A stretch of 64,000 bases of DNA from NCBI GenBank assembly GCA_963820545.1, contig CAWGAJ010000001.1:2418001-2482000 (forward strand), written 5' to 3'. A model generated the notes under the pieces. That model was given only the letters and a program-made list of their open reading frames with translations, was not told the origin of the DNA and made no database searches. The translations under genes were made by a program, and so were the position numbers. This document shows, piece after piece, positions 28,486 through 38,408 of the stretch (position 1 is its first letter; each line of letters begins with the position of its first letter). Source of the stretch: CAWGAJ01 sp963820545. Lineage in GTDB: Bacteria; Planctomycetota; Planctomycetia; Pirellulales; Thermoguttaceae.

Positions 28486-29523
28486 TCATCCAGCGACGCG
28501 CTTGATGATCTCCAGTGCCCGGTCCACGTCTACGGCATTGACATCCAGATGCGTCACCGCGCGGATGATCGCGGGACTGGTGGCGAGCATCAGCAAACCG
28601 TGTTCTTGGAGTTTTTCGGCAAAGGCCGCTGCCGTGCCCCAGGCCGGATCGACGCTGAAAAAAATCATGTTCGTATCAACCTGGTCGGGCGTCAGATGGA
28701 GTTTCTCGATTTGCCGGATGCCCTGGGCCAGGCGTTGGGCGTTGGCGTGGTCTTCGGCCAGGCGCTCGACATGCTGCTCCAAGGCGTACAAAGCGGCCGC
28801 GGCCAGCACTCCGGCCTGGCGCATGCCGCCGCCTAAGACCTTGCGATGGCGCACGGCCTCGGCAATGAGGTCCTTGGGCCCGCAAAGCGCCGAACCCACC
28901 GGCGCCCCCAATCCCTTGCTGAAACACACGCTGACGGTGTCGAAATGTTCGGCCCAGCGCGGGGCTTCAATGCCCGTGGCCACAACGGCGTTAAAAAGCC
29001 GCGCTCCGTCAAGATGGGTCTGCAAAGCATGATCGCGTGCCCAGCGACAGATTTCTTCGACAATGCTAAAAGGCTGAATCCTGCCGCCGCCGCGGTTGTG
29101 GGTATTTTCGATGGTTACCAGCCGGGTGCGCACGTAATGGGTGTTTTTCGGCCGAATTAAATCGATCAATTGCTTAAGTTTGAGCACTCCGTATTCGCCC
29201 TGGATCGGCCGGGCGGCAATGCCGCAAATTTGGGCATAACCGCTTTGTTCATAATTATAAACGTGACTGCCAGCCTCGCAGATCAACTCGTCGCCTGGTT
29301 TGCAATGCACGCGCACGGCGATCAGGTTCGACATTGTTCCGGAAGCTACAAACACCGCCGCTTCCTTGCCCAGGCGTTCGGCAATGATCCGTTGCAAGCG
29401 GTTGACGGTCGGATCTTCGCCGAAAACGTCGTCGCCCACCTCGGCCGCGGCCATTGCCGCGCACATGGGCGCTGTGGGCCGGGTTACAGTATCGCTGCGG
29501 AAATCGAGAATCTCGTTCGACAT
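28486..29523 (-). CDS. ltaE: Low-specificity L-threonine aldolase
   Basis: 345 residues, a fold-type I PLP enzyme cleaving L-threonine/L-allo-threonine to glycine and acetaldehyde. It begins with the typical NEILDFRSDTVTRPT and GDDVFGEDPT. HLDGARLFNA carries the PLP-ring Asp, and VCFSKGLGAPVGS the Schiff-base lysine. Length is normal for the family and the frame is intact. It converges with the NfeD gene with an 8-bp gap. Confidence 0.93.
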   Translation of the reverse strand: MSNEILDFRSDTVTRPTAPMCAAMAAAEVGDDVFGEDPTVNRLQRIIAERLGKEAAVFVASGTMSNLIAVRVHCKPGDELICEAGSHVYNYEQSGYAQICGIAARPIQGEYGVLKLKQLIDLIRPKNTHYVRTRLVTIENTHNRGGGRIQPFSIVEEICRWARDHALQTHLDGARLFNAVVATGIEAPRWAEHFDTVSVCFSKGLGAPVGSALCGPKDLIAEAVRHRKVLGGGMRQAGVLAAAALYALEQHVERLAEDHANAQRLAQGIRQIEKLHLTPDQVDTNMIFFSVDPAWGTAAAFAEKLQEHGLLMLATSPAIIRAVTHLDVNAVDVDRALEIIKRVAG

Positions 29524-29610
29524 AACATCCTCAGCAATGTATGCTGGGACAATGTCCCATTATCTAGAAAATAGAATAATTCTGGTGGGACGGGGTCCCA
29601 CCCTACATTG

Positions 29611-30599
29611 TCACGAATACTTGCGGAAGGCCAAGGCGTCGGCGGGATTGCGATTGGTAAAGGCCTCGATGGGTTCGTGGGTCAATCCGGCGCGGCGGAG
29701 TTTCAGGAGGAAAGTGTTGCCAATATAGCATAAGCCCGGTCCGCCGCCGTATGATTTCCACATCGATGCCGCCCCATATCCATCCCGAAGAGAATCTGCC
29801 GGCTGTATCCTTCTTCCAGCAAGCGGCGTATCAGTTCGATAACCGCCATGTCGGAATGATATTCCACGCGCGAGAGGCCGTCGTAAACCAGGTAAGCGCC
29901 GCTGTGGGCCACGTCTTCGTGCAAATACAGATCCAGATTCCGATCTAAGTGACTTACCAGCAACGCCGAGGGATGCACCCCCAGTTTGGAAAAAAGTTCC
30001 ACCTGTTCCAGGGCGCACGTGCCGCGTTCGCAGTGGGTAAGGATCGGCGCCCCGGTGGCCAAATGCGCGGCGGCCACGGCCTCGGCGATTTTTCGGGAGT
30101 TATCGTCGATCACGTGGTAATCCGAGGCGAACTTGATCGCGCCTGCGCGGATATTAGTCCGTTCCAGCACTTTCGAGCCATCATAATTATAAATTGCCAT
30201 GCCTTGGGTAATTTCCTCGACGATCCGCGCGGCCAGCTCATCGGCCGATTCATTAAAGCGGAAATGATCGGCAGGATAAAAAAGACTGCGGTGGAAGCCG
30301 GTTGAGGCGATGATATTGACCCCAGAGCGCTGGGAGGCCAGTTGTTGCAGCTTGGGCGCCCGTTCCTGGCCGATAGACTGGCCGTCAACCAGGGTCCGGC
30401 CGTCGATGGCGTAAAATTGGCAAAGTTCGGACGTAGTCTTTTCCAAGTCGTCCAGCAGAAAATCGGCATCGATTTCCGAACTCCTGCCGGCAAGAATGAA
30501 AGTATGTTCATGGCAGTGCGTGAAGCCCATTGCCTGGGCAGGTATATCGCCATGCACTGTCCGGACAAAACTTTCCTTAGCCGGGAGACGGGGAGACAA
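29611..30599 (-). CDS. Phosphotriesterase-family metal hydrolase, frameshifted
   Basis: Amidohydrolase-type TIM barrel: GFTHCHEH (HxH metal ligands), GAIKFAS (bridging lysine), ILTHCERG and LLVSHLDRN (metal histidines), ILFGMDMG (catalytic Asp). The frame breaks near 29770, after FGMDMG; one missing base in GGGGCGGC restores ASMWKSYGGGPGLCYIGNTF and the tail to 29611. Full length about 330 residues. Members of this family act as lactonases or phosphodiesterases; the substrate cannot be told from sequence. Transcribed together with, or just upstream of, the threonine aldolase. Confidence 0.85.
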
Positions 30600-30911
30600 G
30601 ACGGTATATCCTTATAATTAGCGACAAACACTACAAACTTTTTAGTATAGACCGATATTTTTTGCTCGTCAATTGCCCTGGTTAAGCAGGCACGGGAAGA
30701 TTACCTTGGAAAAAAATCTATAAAACCCAGAACTCTAATGTCACAATAATTGTCTATGCCTATGAACCGCTGAAGAAGTGATATTATCCCCAAAAGACGC
30801 AATAATGGGGGTCTGAACTAACTATTTCAGCATCTCCTAGACAACGCCATTTATTTCGCTAGACTTATTCGGTACCATTTTTCACAGTTTCATTTATTGA
30901 GGAAAAAAATC
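30600..30911. other. Divergent intergenic region
   Basis: 312 bp, A+T-rich, between divergent genes; it must hold promoters for serC and the phosphotriesterase gene. GAGGAA lies 8-13 bases before the serC ATG. I see no clear -35/-10 pair, RNA or repeat. Confidence 0.4.
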
Positions 30912-32006
30912 ATGGAAAAACGCGTTTATAATTTTTCTCCCGGTCCCGCCGTAATGCCCTTACCTGCCTTGCAGGAGGCCCAACGCGACTTGGTAGCCCT
31001 GCCGGGCACGGGCATTTCGATCTTGGAAATCAGCCACCGCTCAAAGACCTTCGACCAGATTATCACTCAGGCCGAAGTTAATATTCGTACCTTGCTGGCT
31101 ATACCCGATAACTATCGCGTACTGTTCTTGCAGGGCGGCGCAGTACTGCAATTCGGTATGATCCCGATGAATCTTTTGCGAGGCACGGGCAAGTCGGCCG
31201 ATTACATCGTCACTGGTACCTGGAGCAAAAAGGCCCTGGACGAGGCGAAAACTCAAGGCACGGTCCGGGCGGTATGGGATGGAAAGTCCGGCAATTACAA
31301 TCGCGTGCCAAAACAAGCTGAACTACAGCTCGATCCTAACGCCGCTTATGTTTATATCACCTCGAACGAAACCATCCATGGTGTGCAGTATCAGACTGAG
31401 CCTGACGTGGGCAGTGTTCCCTTGGTTTGCGACTCCTCCTCCGACATCCTCTCGCGGCCCATCTCCATCCAGAAGTACGGTATTGTTTTCGCCTGTGCGC
31501 AAAAGAACGTCGGGCCGGCGGGTGTAACCGTGGTTATTATTCGCGATGATTTGGTGGCCCGGTCGCCAACTAATCTGCCTTCACTTTTGAATTACAAACT
31601 TCTCGCCGAAAACAAGTCGCTGCTCAATACGCCGCCCTGCTTCGCTATTTACATGGTGAAACTGGTCACCGACTGGTTGTTGCGCGACATCGGCGGATTG
31701 GCCAAAATGGCCGAAATCAACAAGCAAAAAGCCCAAATGCTTTACGACGCCATCGAAAAATCAAACGGATTCTACGCGGCCCACGCCGAAGCGGACTGCC
31801 GCTCGACGATGAACGTGCCCTTCCGTTTGGCCAGGCCGGATTTGGAAGAACCGTTCCTCAAGCAAGCCGCGGCACAAGGAATGTGCGAGCTAAAAGGTCA
31901 TCGCTCAGTGGGCGGTTGCCGGGCCTCGATCTACAATGCCATGCCCATCGATGGCGTCAAGGCATTGCGCGATTTCATGCTCGATTTCGCCAAAAAGAAT
32001 GGCTAA
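30912..32006 (+). CDS. serC: Phosphoserine aminotransferase
   Basis: 364 residues from ATG 30912 (MEKRVYNFSPGPAVMP; TTG 30897 is less likely). Converts 3-phosphohydroxypyruvate to phosphoserine in serine synthesis; also used for pyridoxine. Motifs: NFSPGPA at the N-terminus, ISHRSK, LQGGA, VCDSSSDILSRP (PLP Asp) and FACAQKNVGPAG (Schiff-base lysine). The C-terminus has GHRSVGGCRASIYNAMP. Intact and of family length. Confidence 0.95.
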   Translation: MEKRVYNFSPGPAVMPLPALQEAQRDLVALPGTGISILEISHRSKTFDQIITQAEVNIRTLLAIPDNYRVLFLQGGAVLQFGMIPMNLLRGTGKSADYIVTGTWSKKALDEAKTQGTVRAVWDGKSGNYNRVPKQAELQLDPNAAYVYITSNETIHGVQYQTEPDVGSVPLVCDSSSDILSRPISIQKYGIVFACAQKNVGPAGVTVVIIRDDLVARSPTNLPSLLNYKLLAENKSLLNTPPCFAIYMVKLVTDWLLRDIGGLAKMAEINKQKAQMLYDAIEKSNGFYAAHAEADCRSTMNVPFRLARPDLEEPFLKQAAAQGMCELKGHRSVGGCRASIYNAMPIDGVKALRDFMLDFAKKNG

Positions 32007-32043
32007 AGCAGCAGAAAGTTAAGCTCCCGGTATGTTCACACTT

Positions 32044-32065
32044 CCCCCGGTGTGATCACCGGGGG
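32044..32065. terminator. Hairpin between convergent serC and BatA-like gene
   Basis: cccccggtg-tgat-caccggggg, perfect 9-bp stem. The last codons of the BatA-like gene (NPR, stop) lie inside it, so the hairpin is partly coding; it probably belongs to a repeat family with 35206 and 35251. Confidence 0.55.
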
Positions 32066-34277
32066 TTAAATGGAGTTAACCAATTCGAAACAAACGTCTC
32101 GAACACCAAAACGATCAAAACGGTCAAGAGGAAAAAACCCCATAGACTTTTTCCTTCCCTAAGCCAGATAAAAGTGCTGGTAAGATCATCAGGGTCTTCG
32201 GCAAAGAGCAAGGGCGTTTTGCCAAAATGTTTTTGCAGTTCCTCCCGTGTGATTTTGGCCGGCTCGGCCTCTTCGGGATCGAAATTCACCGCGTAAGCAA
32301 TCTGAGTGGCGCGAGGTGAGTCAAGCAGTCGCAAAAGATAGAAGCCGATCTGGTGGGTGTCGGCATACTGGAAGATTTGTCCCTTATCGCCTTCCTCGTT
32401 TTTGCTGGCCAGTCGCATGGTTTCGCCCTGGGGATTAAGCACTTCCACGCCGATCGGCTGCTCGCTCTTTTCGAACTTGAGCACCAGCGGTCCGCCTGCG
32501 TAAACTGCATGTTGTCTTTGCTCGCTACGAGAAAGTGTAAAAGTCAATTGGGCAATAAACGGCAAAAAGATCGGCCTTAGCGGCAGGTTCGTCCAACTGA
32601 CATGCACACTGGTCCCCAGCATCAGTACCCTGCCTTCTCCCACGTTGCGCACTACTAAAAGTGGTTCATCGTCGTCCAAGCGGGCCAAAACCGATGCCGC
32701 ATCTCCCTCGGGCAGCGCCATGCGCACGTGCTTGTAAACCAACACCGATTCGTACAGCGATGCCGGCTCAACCAGATTGCTTAACGCCGGATATTTTTTG
32801 TCTAGAAAGCCGACGTGCCAACTATCGCGATTATCTTGCCCGCTCGGCGCGCGGATTTCCAGAAGCGGAGCAGGCAACAACTGATCTCCGGCCTGCTCGT
32901 TCATCTCGTTGTAGGCCTCGGGATTGACGTTATCGCCGGCGATCCATACCAGGTTGCCGCCGCTTAGCACGTAGGCGCGCAGCCTTTCGGCCGCCTCTCT
33001 GTTTAGTGCGGGCAAGTTCACACAAAATATCACCTTGTAATTGGAGAGCGGTTCGCTCAGCAGATCGCCGGCCACAAGCGTGGTGGCGCGGAGGGCCCAA
33101 CTGCCCGATTGGTCCGGCGACAAAGCGTTTTTCAAATAATAGGCGTCGTCGAGATAGGAAATTTCGTGAATTTGACTTTTAACCACCGCTACCGGTACCT
33201 CTTGATCGACCTCCATGGCGGCAAAGCGGCGGTCGTCGTATTTCGAGCCGTCTTCGCCCGCCAGGCAAACCTCCACGCGATGCAGCCCGGCGGTAAAGAA
33301 AGTGAACTGAAAATCGTGTGTTGCGCAGTCCCTCGGGCGGAATATTCAGCTCGGGACTACTGGACTCTTTGTGGTCATCGACAAACAATTCCACCACGCG
33401 TTGCTGGGCAACCGATGATGTGTTGAGCAGCTCAACAACGGCTTTCACCGGCAGATGCGCCACCGGCACGGCAGTCTGCAACTGAAGCCCTTCAACGGCG
33501 GTGTTGGGTTTAGGCGCATCGGTGGCAATCGATTAAAATGACCGGAATGGCCGGCGCAGCGTCATCCAAGGCCTGCGCAGTGTTTTTTAAAGCAGAAGAA
33601 CTCTCTTGCGGTTTTTCTTTTCCATGATCATCGGATTGTGGTTGTTGGGCATTCGCTTTCCAATTCTCCCAAGATATTTTTTGCATGTCGGTAATCACAT
33701 AAATACACTTGTTGGCCGCCGTGGAGTTGGCCAACAACGCTCGGGCTTGTTGAACCAAAAGCGCCAGGTCCGCCCGTTCGTAACTCACTTGCGCTTGGGC
33801 CAATATCTGGCGGATTTGTTCCTGGGTGCGATACAATTTGCCCAATTCGGGATAGACGGGACCGCAGGTTAAAAACAATGCCGCTTGATCGCCTTCTTTT
33901 AGTTCATCGAGGATTTGCACCGCCGCGGTCGAGGCCGTGTCGAAACGCGGACGATCCTGGTCGATCATGCCCATGCTGGCTGAATTGTCCACAATCTCCG
34001 CCACGGCCCAGTGTGCGCCGCCCCAAAAAGAACCCAAATGCGTTATCGTTGGTTTGGCCAGCCCGGCGGCAATCAATAGCAAAACCGCGGCCCTGAGCAG
34101 CATCAGCAAAACCTCGTGGAGGCGTTTCTTGCGCCGCGTTTTTTGCACGCTGATCCGCAAAAACCGCAAGGTGCTAAACGGCAGAACCTTCGCCCGTTGG
34201 CGGTTGATCATGTGCAGCACCACGGGAATGGCGGCTGCCAAGGCGGCTAACAGAAATAACGGCGCGGCAAAGGACAT
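32056..34277 (-). CDS. BatA-like membrane protein with VWA domain, two frameshifts
   Basis: N-terminal aerotolerance-regulator (BatA) segment MSFAAPLFLLAALAAAIPVV, HMINRQ, then a second membrane helix. A VWA-type domain follows with EIVDNSASMG (MIDAS-like DNSAS) and YVITDMQKISW. The middle is extracytoplasmic beta domains (TLVAGDLLSEPLSNYKVIF), and the C-terminus is a single helix FFLLTVLIVLVFETFVSNWL. Breaks: near 33530 (IDxATDAPKPN) and near 33320 (RNT|HDFQFTFFTAGLHRVEV; a lost AC). Full length about 740 residues. Works with MoxR, DUF58 and VWA partners; exact role in planctomycetes unknown. Confidence 0.8.
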
Positions 34278-34280
34278 TTG

Positions 34281-35175
34281 TTATTTGTTTCTGCTGCTGA
34301 TATATCGAGTGAGCATAAAATCGTATGGAATCGAAGTCTCGGCCAGCACGTAGTCGATTTGGGCCTCGGAGCAGGCGCGGCGATAAGTGGCGATGAAGGC
34401 CTCGATCTGTCGGCGGTACGCGTCGCGGATGTAGGCCGGATCGGCTTGGATGCGCTGGCCGCTTTCCAGGTCGTGAAAGGCGATTACGTCGTTGAAGGGG
34501 AACTCGATTTCGGCCTTGTCGAGCACGTGGAAGAGGATCACTTCGTGCCGTCGATGGCGGAAGTGGTGCAAGGCCCGAATCACCTCATCGGGTTCATCAT
34601 AGAGATCGCTGATCAGTACGATCAGGCAGCGGCGTTTGAAGCGGTTGGCCAGCCGGTGCAAGGTTTCGGCGATGTCGGTATCGCCGCCGGGCTTGATCGC
34701 TTCCAGCCAGCGCATCATGTCGTTGAAATGTTGCGGCGAGCTGCGCGGGCATGTCGAGCCGAACTGCCGTATCAAACGTGGTCAAGCCCACCGAATCCTG
34801 CTGCCGGGTCATCAGGTACGACAAAACCGCGGTCAAATACGAGCCGTATTCCAGCTTGGTGAGCCGCTCTTCGTGGCTGTAGCCCATCGAGCCGCTGGTA
34901 TCCAGCAAAATCTGCACGCGCATGTTTGTTTCTTCTTCATATTGTTTGATGTAGAGGCGATCGGTTCGGGCCAACATGCGGTAATCGAGCCGCCGCGGAT
35001 CGTCGCCGGAGGTATATTCGCGGTGCTCGGCAAACTCGACGCTGAATCCCTTATAGGGGCTGGAATGCAAGCCGCTGATAAATCCCTCGACCACCCCACG
35101 CGCCACCACCGTGAGATTTTTCACGCGGGCCAAGGCCGTCGGTTCCAGATAGCGATAACCTGTCTTCGGGCTCAT
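34281..35175 (-). CDS. DUF58 family protein, frameshifted
   Basis: About 298 residues once joined. SVEFAEHREYTSGDDPRRLD is the DUF58 hallmark, followed by a VWA-like fold with ILLDTSGSMGY and IVLISDLYDEP. The frame breaks near 34744: RLDMPA then RSSPQHFNDMMRWLEAI, explained by a GC lost from GCGCGC. It starts MSPKTGYRYLEP. Ends 3 bp before the BatA-like start, so the two are translationally linked. DUF58 proteins are standard clients or partners of MoxR ATPases. Confidence 0.87.
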
Positions 35176-35205
35176 TTTATTTGAAGCGAATAATCAGTCA
35201 TTTAG

Positions 35206-35227
35206 CCCGCCGTGAATACACGGCGGG
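35206..35227. repeat. TTTAGCCC-type hairpin
   Basis: cccgccgtg-aata-cacggcggg, between the VWA gene and DUF58. Similar to the next hairpin and to those at 26898 and 32044; may attenuate or end transcription in the operon. Confidence 0.5.
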
Positions 35228-35250
35228 TAAAAGGAAAATACGTCACCATA

Positions 35251-35272
35251 CCCCGGGTGTGTTCACCCGGGG
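35251..35272. repeat. TTTAGCCC-type hairpin
   Basis: ccccgggtg-tgtt-cacccgggg followed by ctaaat; just 3' of the VWA gene stop (35278). Confidence 0.5.
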
Positions 35273-35277
35273 CTAAA

Positions 35278-37523
35278 TTACCTCAGTTTAAATTTTCTTC
35301 TCAGCACCCATTCTGCTGTCAAAGCGCACACAAAAAGCGTCCAAAACATCGGGGGCGAGTACAGCGGGCGCTCGATATACTCGCTGCGCTTGCGCTGCGA
35401 GCGATCGATTTGGCTCAAAAGCTGATCGGCAGTGGTAATATGCACGTATCGGCCTTTGCTCTCGGCGGCGATGCGCGCGAGCATTTTATCATCCAGATCG
35501 AGTTTCTCGAATTCGAGGTTCTGCCGGCCGACTTCCACCGTGAGTTTCTCGGCCGTCAGCAGCGACTCCCCCAAGCGGGCTTCGACCGTGAACTCATAAT
35601 TTCCCGCGGCCTTTGGGTCGAATGTGGCGCTGTAATGTCCTGCCGGGCCGGACTCCAGGGAAAGCGCAACCTGGTCGGCCGGCCCTGCTGGCTCCTGGAT
35701 CTTGGCTGTTACTTTGGCGTCGTTGGCGCCTTGTCCGTCCTTGTCTCGAACCGTGGCGGAAATGTGGATCGGCTCATCGGGTTCGTAGTATCCTTTATCG
35801 AGAGTGGCGCTAACACCCGAGGCCGCCTCGACAGCCGCCGCACGTCCGGCCAGCCAGCGGACCATCTGCCCCCAAAATCGCAAGAAAGGCGACTGCTGGT
35901 CGAGTGCCCGAAGACCTTGTTGCCATTTGCGCGTGGTGTCGCCGCAAAAAACCGCCGTGCGACCCTTGCCTACCGGCTGCACTGCCAGGACCGGCATTGA
36001 CATTGATTCCATGGAGAGGATCGCCAAGACCGAAGCGCCCGGCTGCGGCGACTGCAATCGCGTGCAGCCATCCAAAGGCGGCAGCCCGGTGATTTTCGGC
36101 TGGGCTTGTCGGGTGGGAAAAAAGTCGGCGATATTGGCAAAAATCGGGTGGCGCACACCCTCGGGCGTAAGCACGGGCAAAAATGCTTCAGTAATCTGTC
36201 CGATTTCACGGCTTCCCAAAACGACCGGTAAAATTTGTCCCAGGGGCGTGCCTGCATAGCCGCCGGGTCCCAGGCTGTGATAACCGCCGATCATGATCAA
36301 ACCCGCTCCATCACGCACGCGCTGGACAAATAACTGCTGCTCGTCGGGTTTGATGTACGTGCTGTCGATATCGCCGATGATAAATACATCGAACCGATTT
36401 ATTGTTTCTGCATCGTGGGGAATGACCGCAAAATCCAGCTCGGACATGTTCGTGCGCTTTAAGAACACGTTCGGCCGCGTTGCAACCAAGGCGTAGAATT
36501 CCAGGTCCGGGTCTTTGGCCAGAAAACGATCGACCAGGGCGCCAAATTCGGACCGCAGCGTTCCTTCGAGATACAACACGCGTATTCCCGGCTCGACCAC
36601 CAAAGCCAGGGCCGAACGCTGGTTGTTCTCAACGATCTTTTCCTCGGCCACCGGCGGCACTCTGACTGTATATGTATGCCGGCCTTTGCTCGCGGGATGG
36701 AAATCAAATGTAACTTGCTGCGGGCCCTCGGCGCTGGTAATTGTCAATTCCTTTTCGGCGATTTTTTGCCCGTCTTCCTCCAGGACCGCCTGAACCACTC
36801 GGCCTGCCAGCCCGACTCCTTCAATCGAGCCTGTAATCCGCGCCAGGTTATTGAGAAACAAGCGATCGGGACAATCGATGCCCGTCACTTGAATGTCGCG
36901 ATAAGATAGATTGCTCCGCAGGCTGGCGCCCACGCCCACGGTATGCACGATCAAGCCCAGTTTTCCGGCCAGGTCCACGGGGCTGCGCCGGAATTATTTA
37001 TGCCGTCGGAGAGCATGATCAGAGCGCCCAGATTGCGGCGCGGAACCAGTTGCGACGCCGCGGTCAACGCCCGGCCAAGCGAAGTGGACTTGCCCTCAGG
37101 GACCACGGTTTGCAGATCTTTGAGATCCTTCAGTAGTTGGGCGTTTTCGGCAAAGGCAATCAGGTGCAGATCAAAATCCTTTTCCAACTTTGGCCACCAC
37201 TTTTCGATCTGCATCCGGGCTTGATTGAAACGGGTCACTCCAATGGCGGAGTCGGCAATGCTCATCGAGGCTGAACGGTCGATAAGAAATACCAGCGACG
37301 CCCGTCTGCTAAGTTCCTTGTGGTAACTAAACACCGGACGGAATATGAGCAATACAATCAGTAAGATCGCCGCTGTGCGCAGGGCAAAAAGCATCCACCA
37401 CTGCCCGGGTTTGAGCATGGCAAAAGCGCGGCGATAAAAAATCCCCGCCAAGAGAATCGCCGCCGCCGCGACAGCCAGCATCGTGGTGATGCCGGATCCT
37501 TGCTCGAGGGTGAAGTTAATCAT
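35278..37523 (-). CDS. VWA/glutamine-amidotransferase-like membrane protein, frameshifted
   Basis: About 748 residues once joined. Two N-terminal membrane helices (TMLAVAAAAILLAGIF, FALRTAAILLIVLLIF), a VWA domain with FLIDRSASMSI (MIDAS DxSxS) and ALIMLSDGINNSG, then beta domains and a GATase1-like region (AGLIMIGGYHSLGPGGYAGT; VLYLEGTLRSEFGALV), and a C-terminal helix MFWTLFVCALTAEWVL. The break near 36980 (NNSGAAP then VDLAGKLGL) fits a C lost from CCCC. Its start overlaps the preceding gene's end by 4 bp (ATGA). Family common in planctomycetes; function unknown. Confidence 0.85.
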
Positions 37524-38174
37524 TTGCGGCCTCGGCGTTCAGCGACTTTTTCTCTTCCTTCCTCAAAGGCTTCCTTGCCTAGTTTAATCAACTTTACATA
37601 AATCAGGGACTTCAAATCTTGACCTATTTCGCCTTTATTTCGTTTGTTGAGAATGAATTGCTCTGCTTTGGTGTCGCTCTGGGACTGCGCCGGCTTGATC
37701 AGATGCATTTTCATAGGGTTGCACATACACGATAGCCGACAGCCCGCCGGTAATTGTACGGCCGTCCTGGAGCGTGATCGTGTGCTCATATTCCCGGGCG
37801 GGATAAGATTGCCCGGTATATAATTTATCATCTTTTGTGGATTCTTGAAATTTCCACTGTTTTTCCCGCCATTCTTTTTTAATCGTACACTCGATCTGTT
37901 TCACGTCGCTAAGGGGAATTTCCCGTTGACGCTGTAATTGTTGGTCATATATTTTAAGTGCTTTATCCCGGGTGAGATAAATGAGCCCTGGATGGATCGA
38001 GCCGTCGGAAAGTTCGACATAACCGGGCACGGCGTCCTGCCGCTCTGTGGGCGGCGGTCCAAATGGATTGATCGCCGGCGGTTCATCGGCGAAAACCATC
38101 CGGGTGTTGCCCAGCATCAGAACACCAATGACAACCAGCCGGAAAAGCATTTTGGGCATGGATCCATCTTTCAT
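37520..38174 (-). CDS. Small secreted protein of unknown function, frameshifted
   Basis: About 218 residues from ATG 38174 (AAGG eight bases upstream), with signal peptide MKDGSMPKMLFRLVVIGVLM, cut after VFA. The mature part has an SH3-like beta domain: GYVELSDGSIHPGLIYLTRD, QREIPLSDVKQIECTI, ITLQDGRTITGGLSAIVYVQ. The frame changes near 37710: QPYE then KMHLIKPAQSQSDTKAEQF; two A lost from an A-run would explain it. First gene of the minus-strand VWA operon. Resembles other small planctomycete proteins beside VWA genes, but I do not recognise a named family. Confidence 0.6.
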
Positions 38175-38408
38175 AAAAGCCTTTATACTCTTGTTGTATT
38201 CTAAATTGAAAGGTCCTGCACAGGTCACTGTCTGAAAAGCATCCTGTTGCTGCAAATAACCTTTATATCAACAAAAAAAGTTGTTTTAAGCCAAAATGAG
38301 AAGTGAAAACCCCACTCTGGCAATATAATCATATAATACCTGCGGCAGGTAAGTCCATTGACTTAGGGGCAATTGCACTGACAGAATACACTATGAGGAA
38401 ATCCAGAT

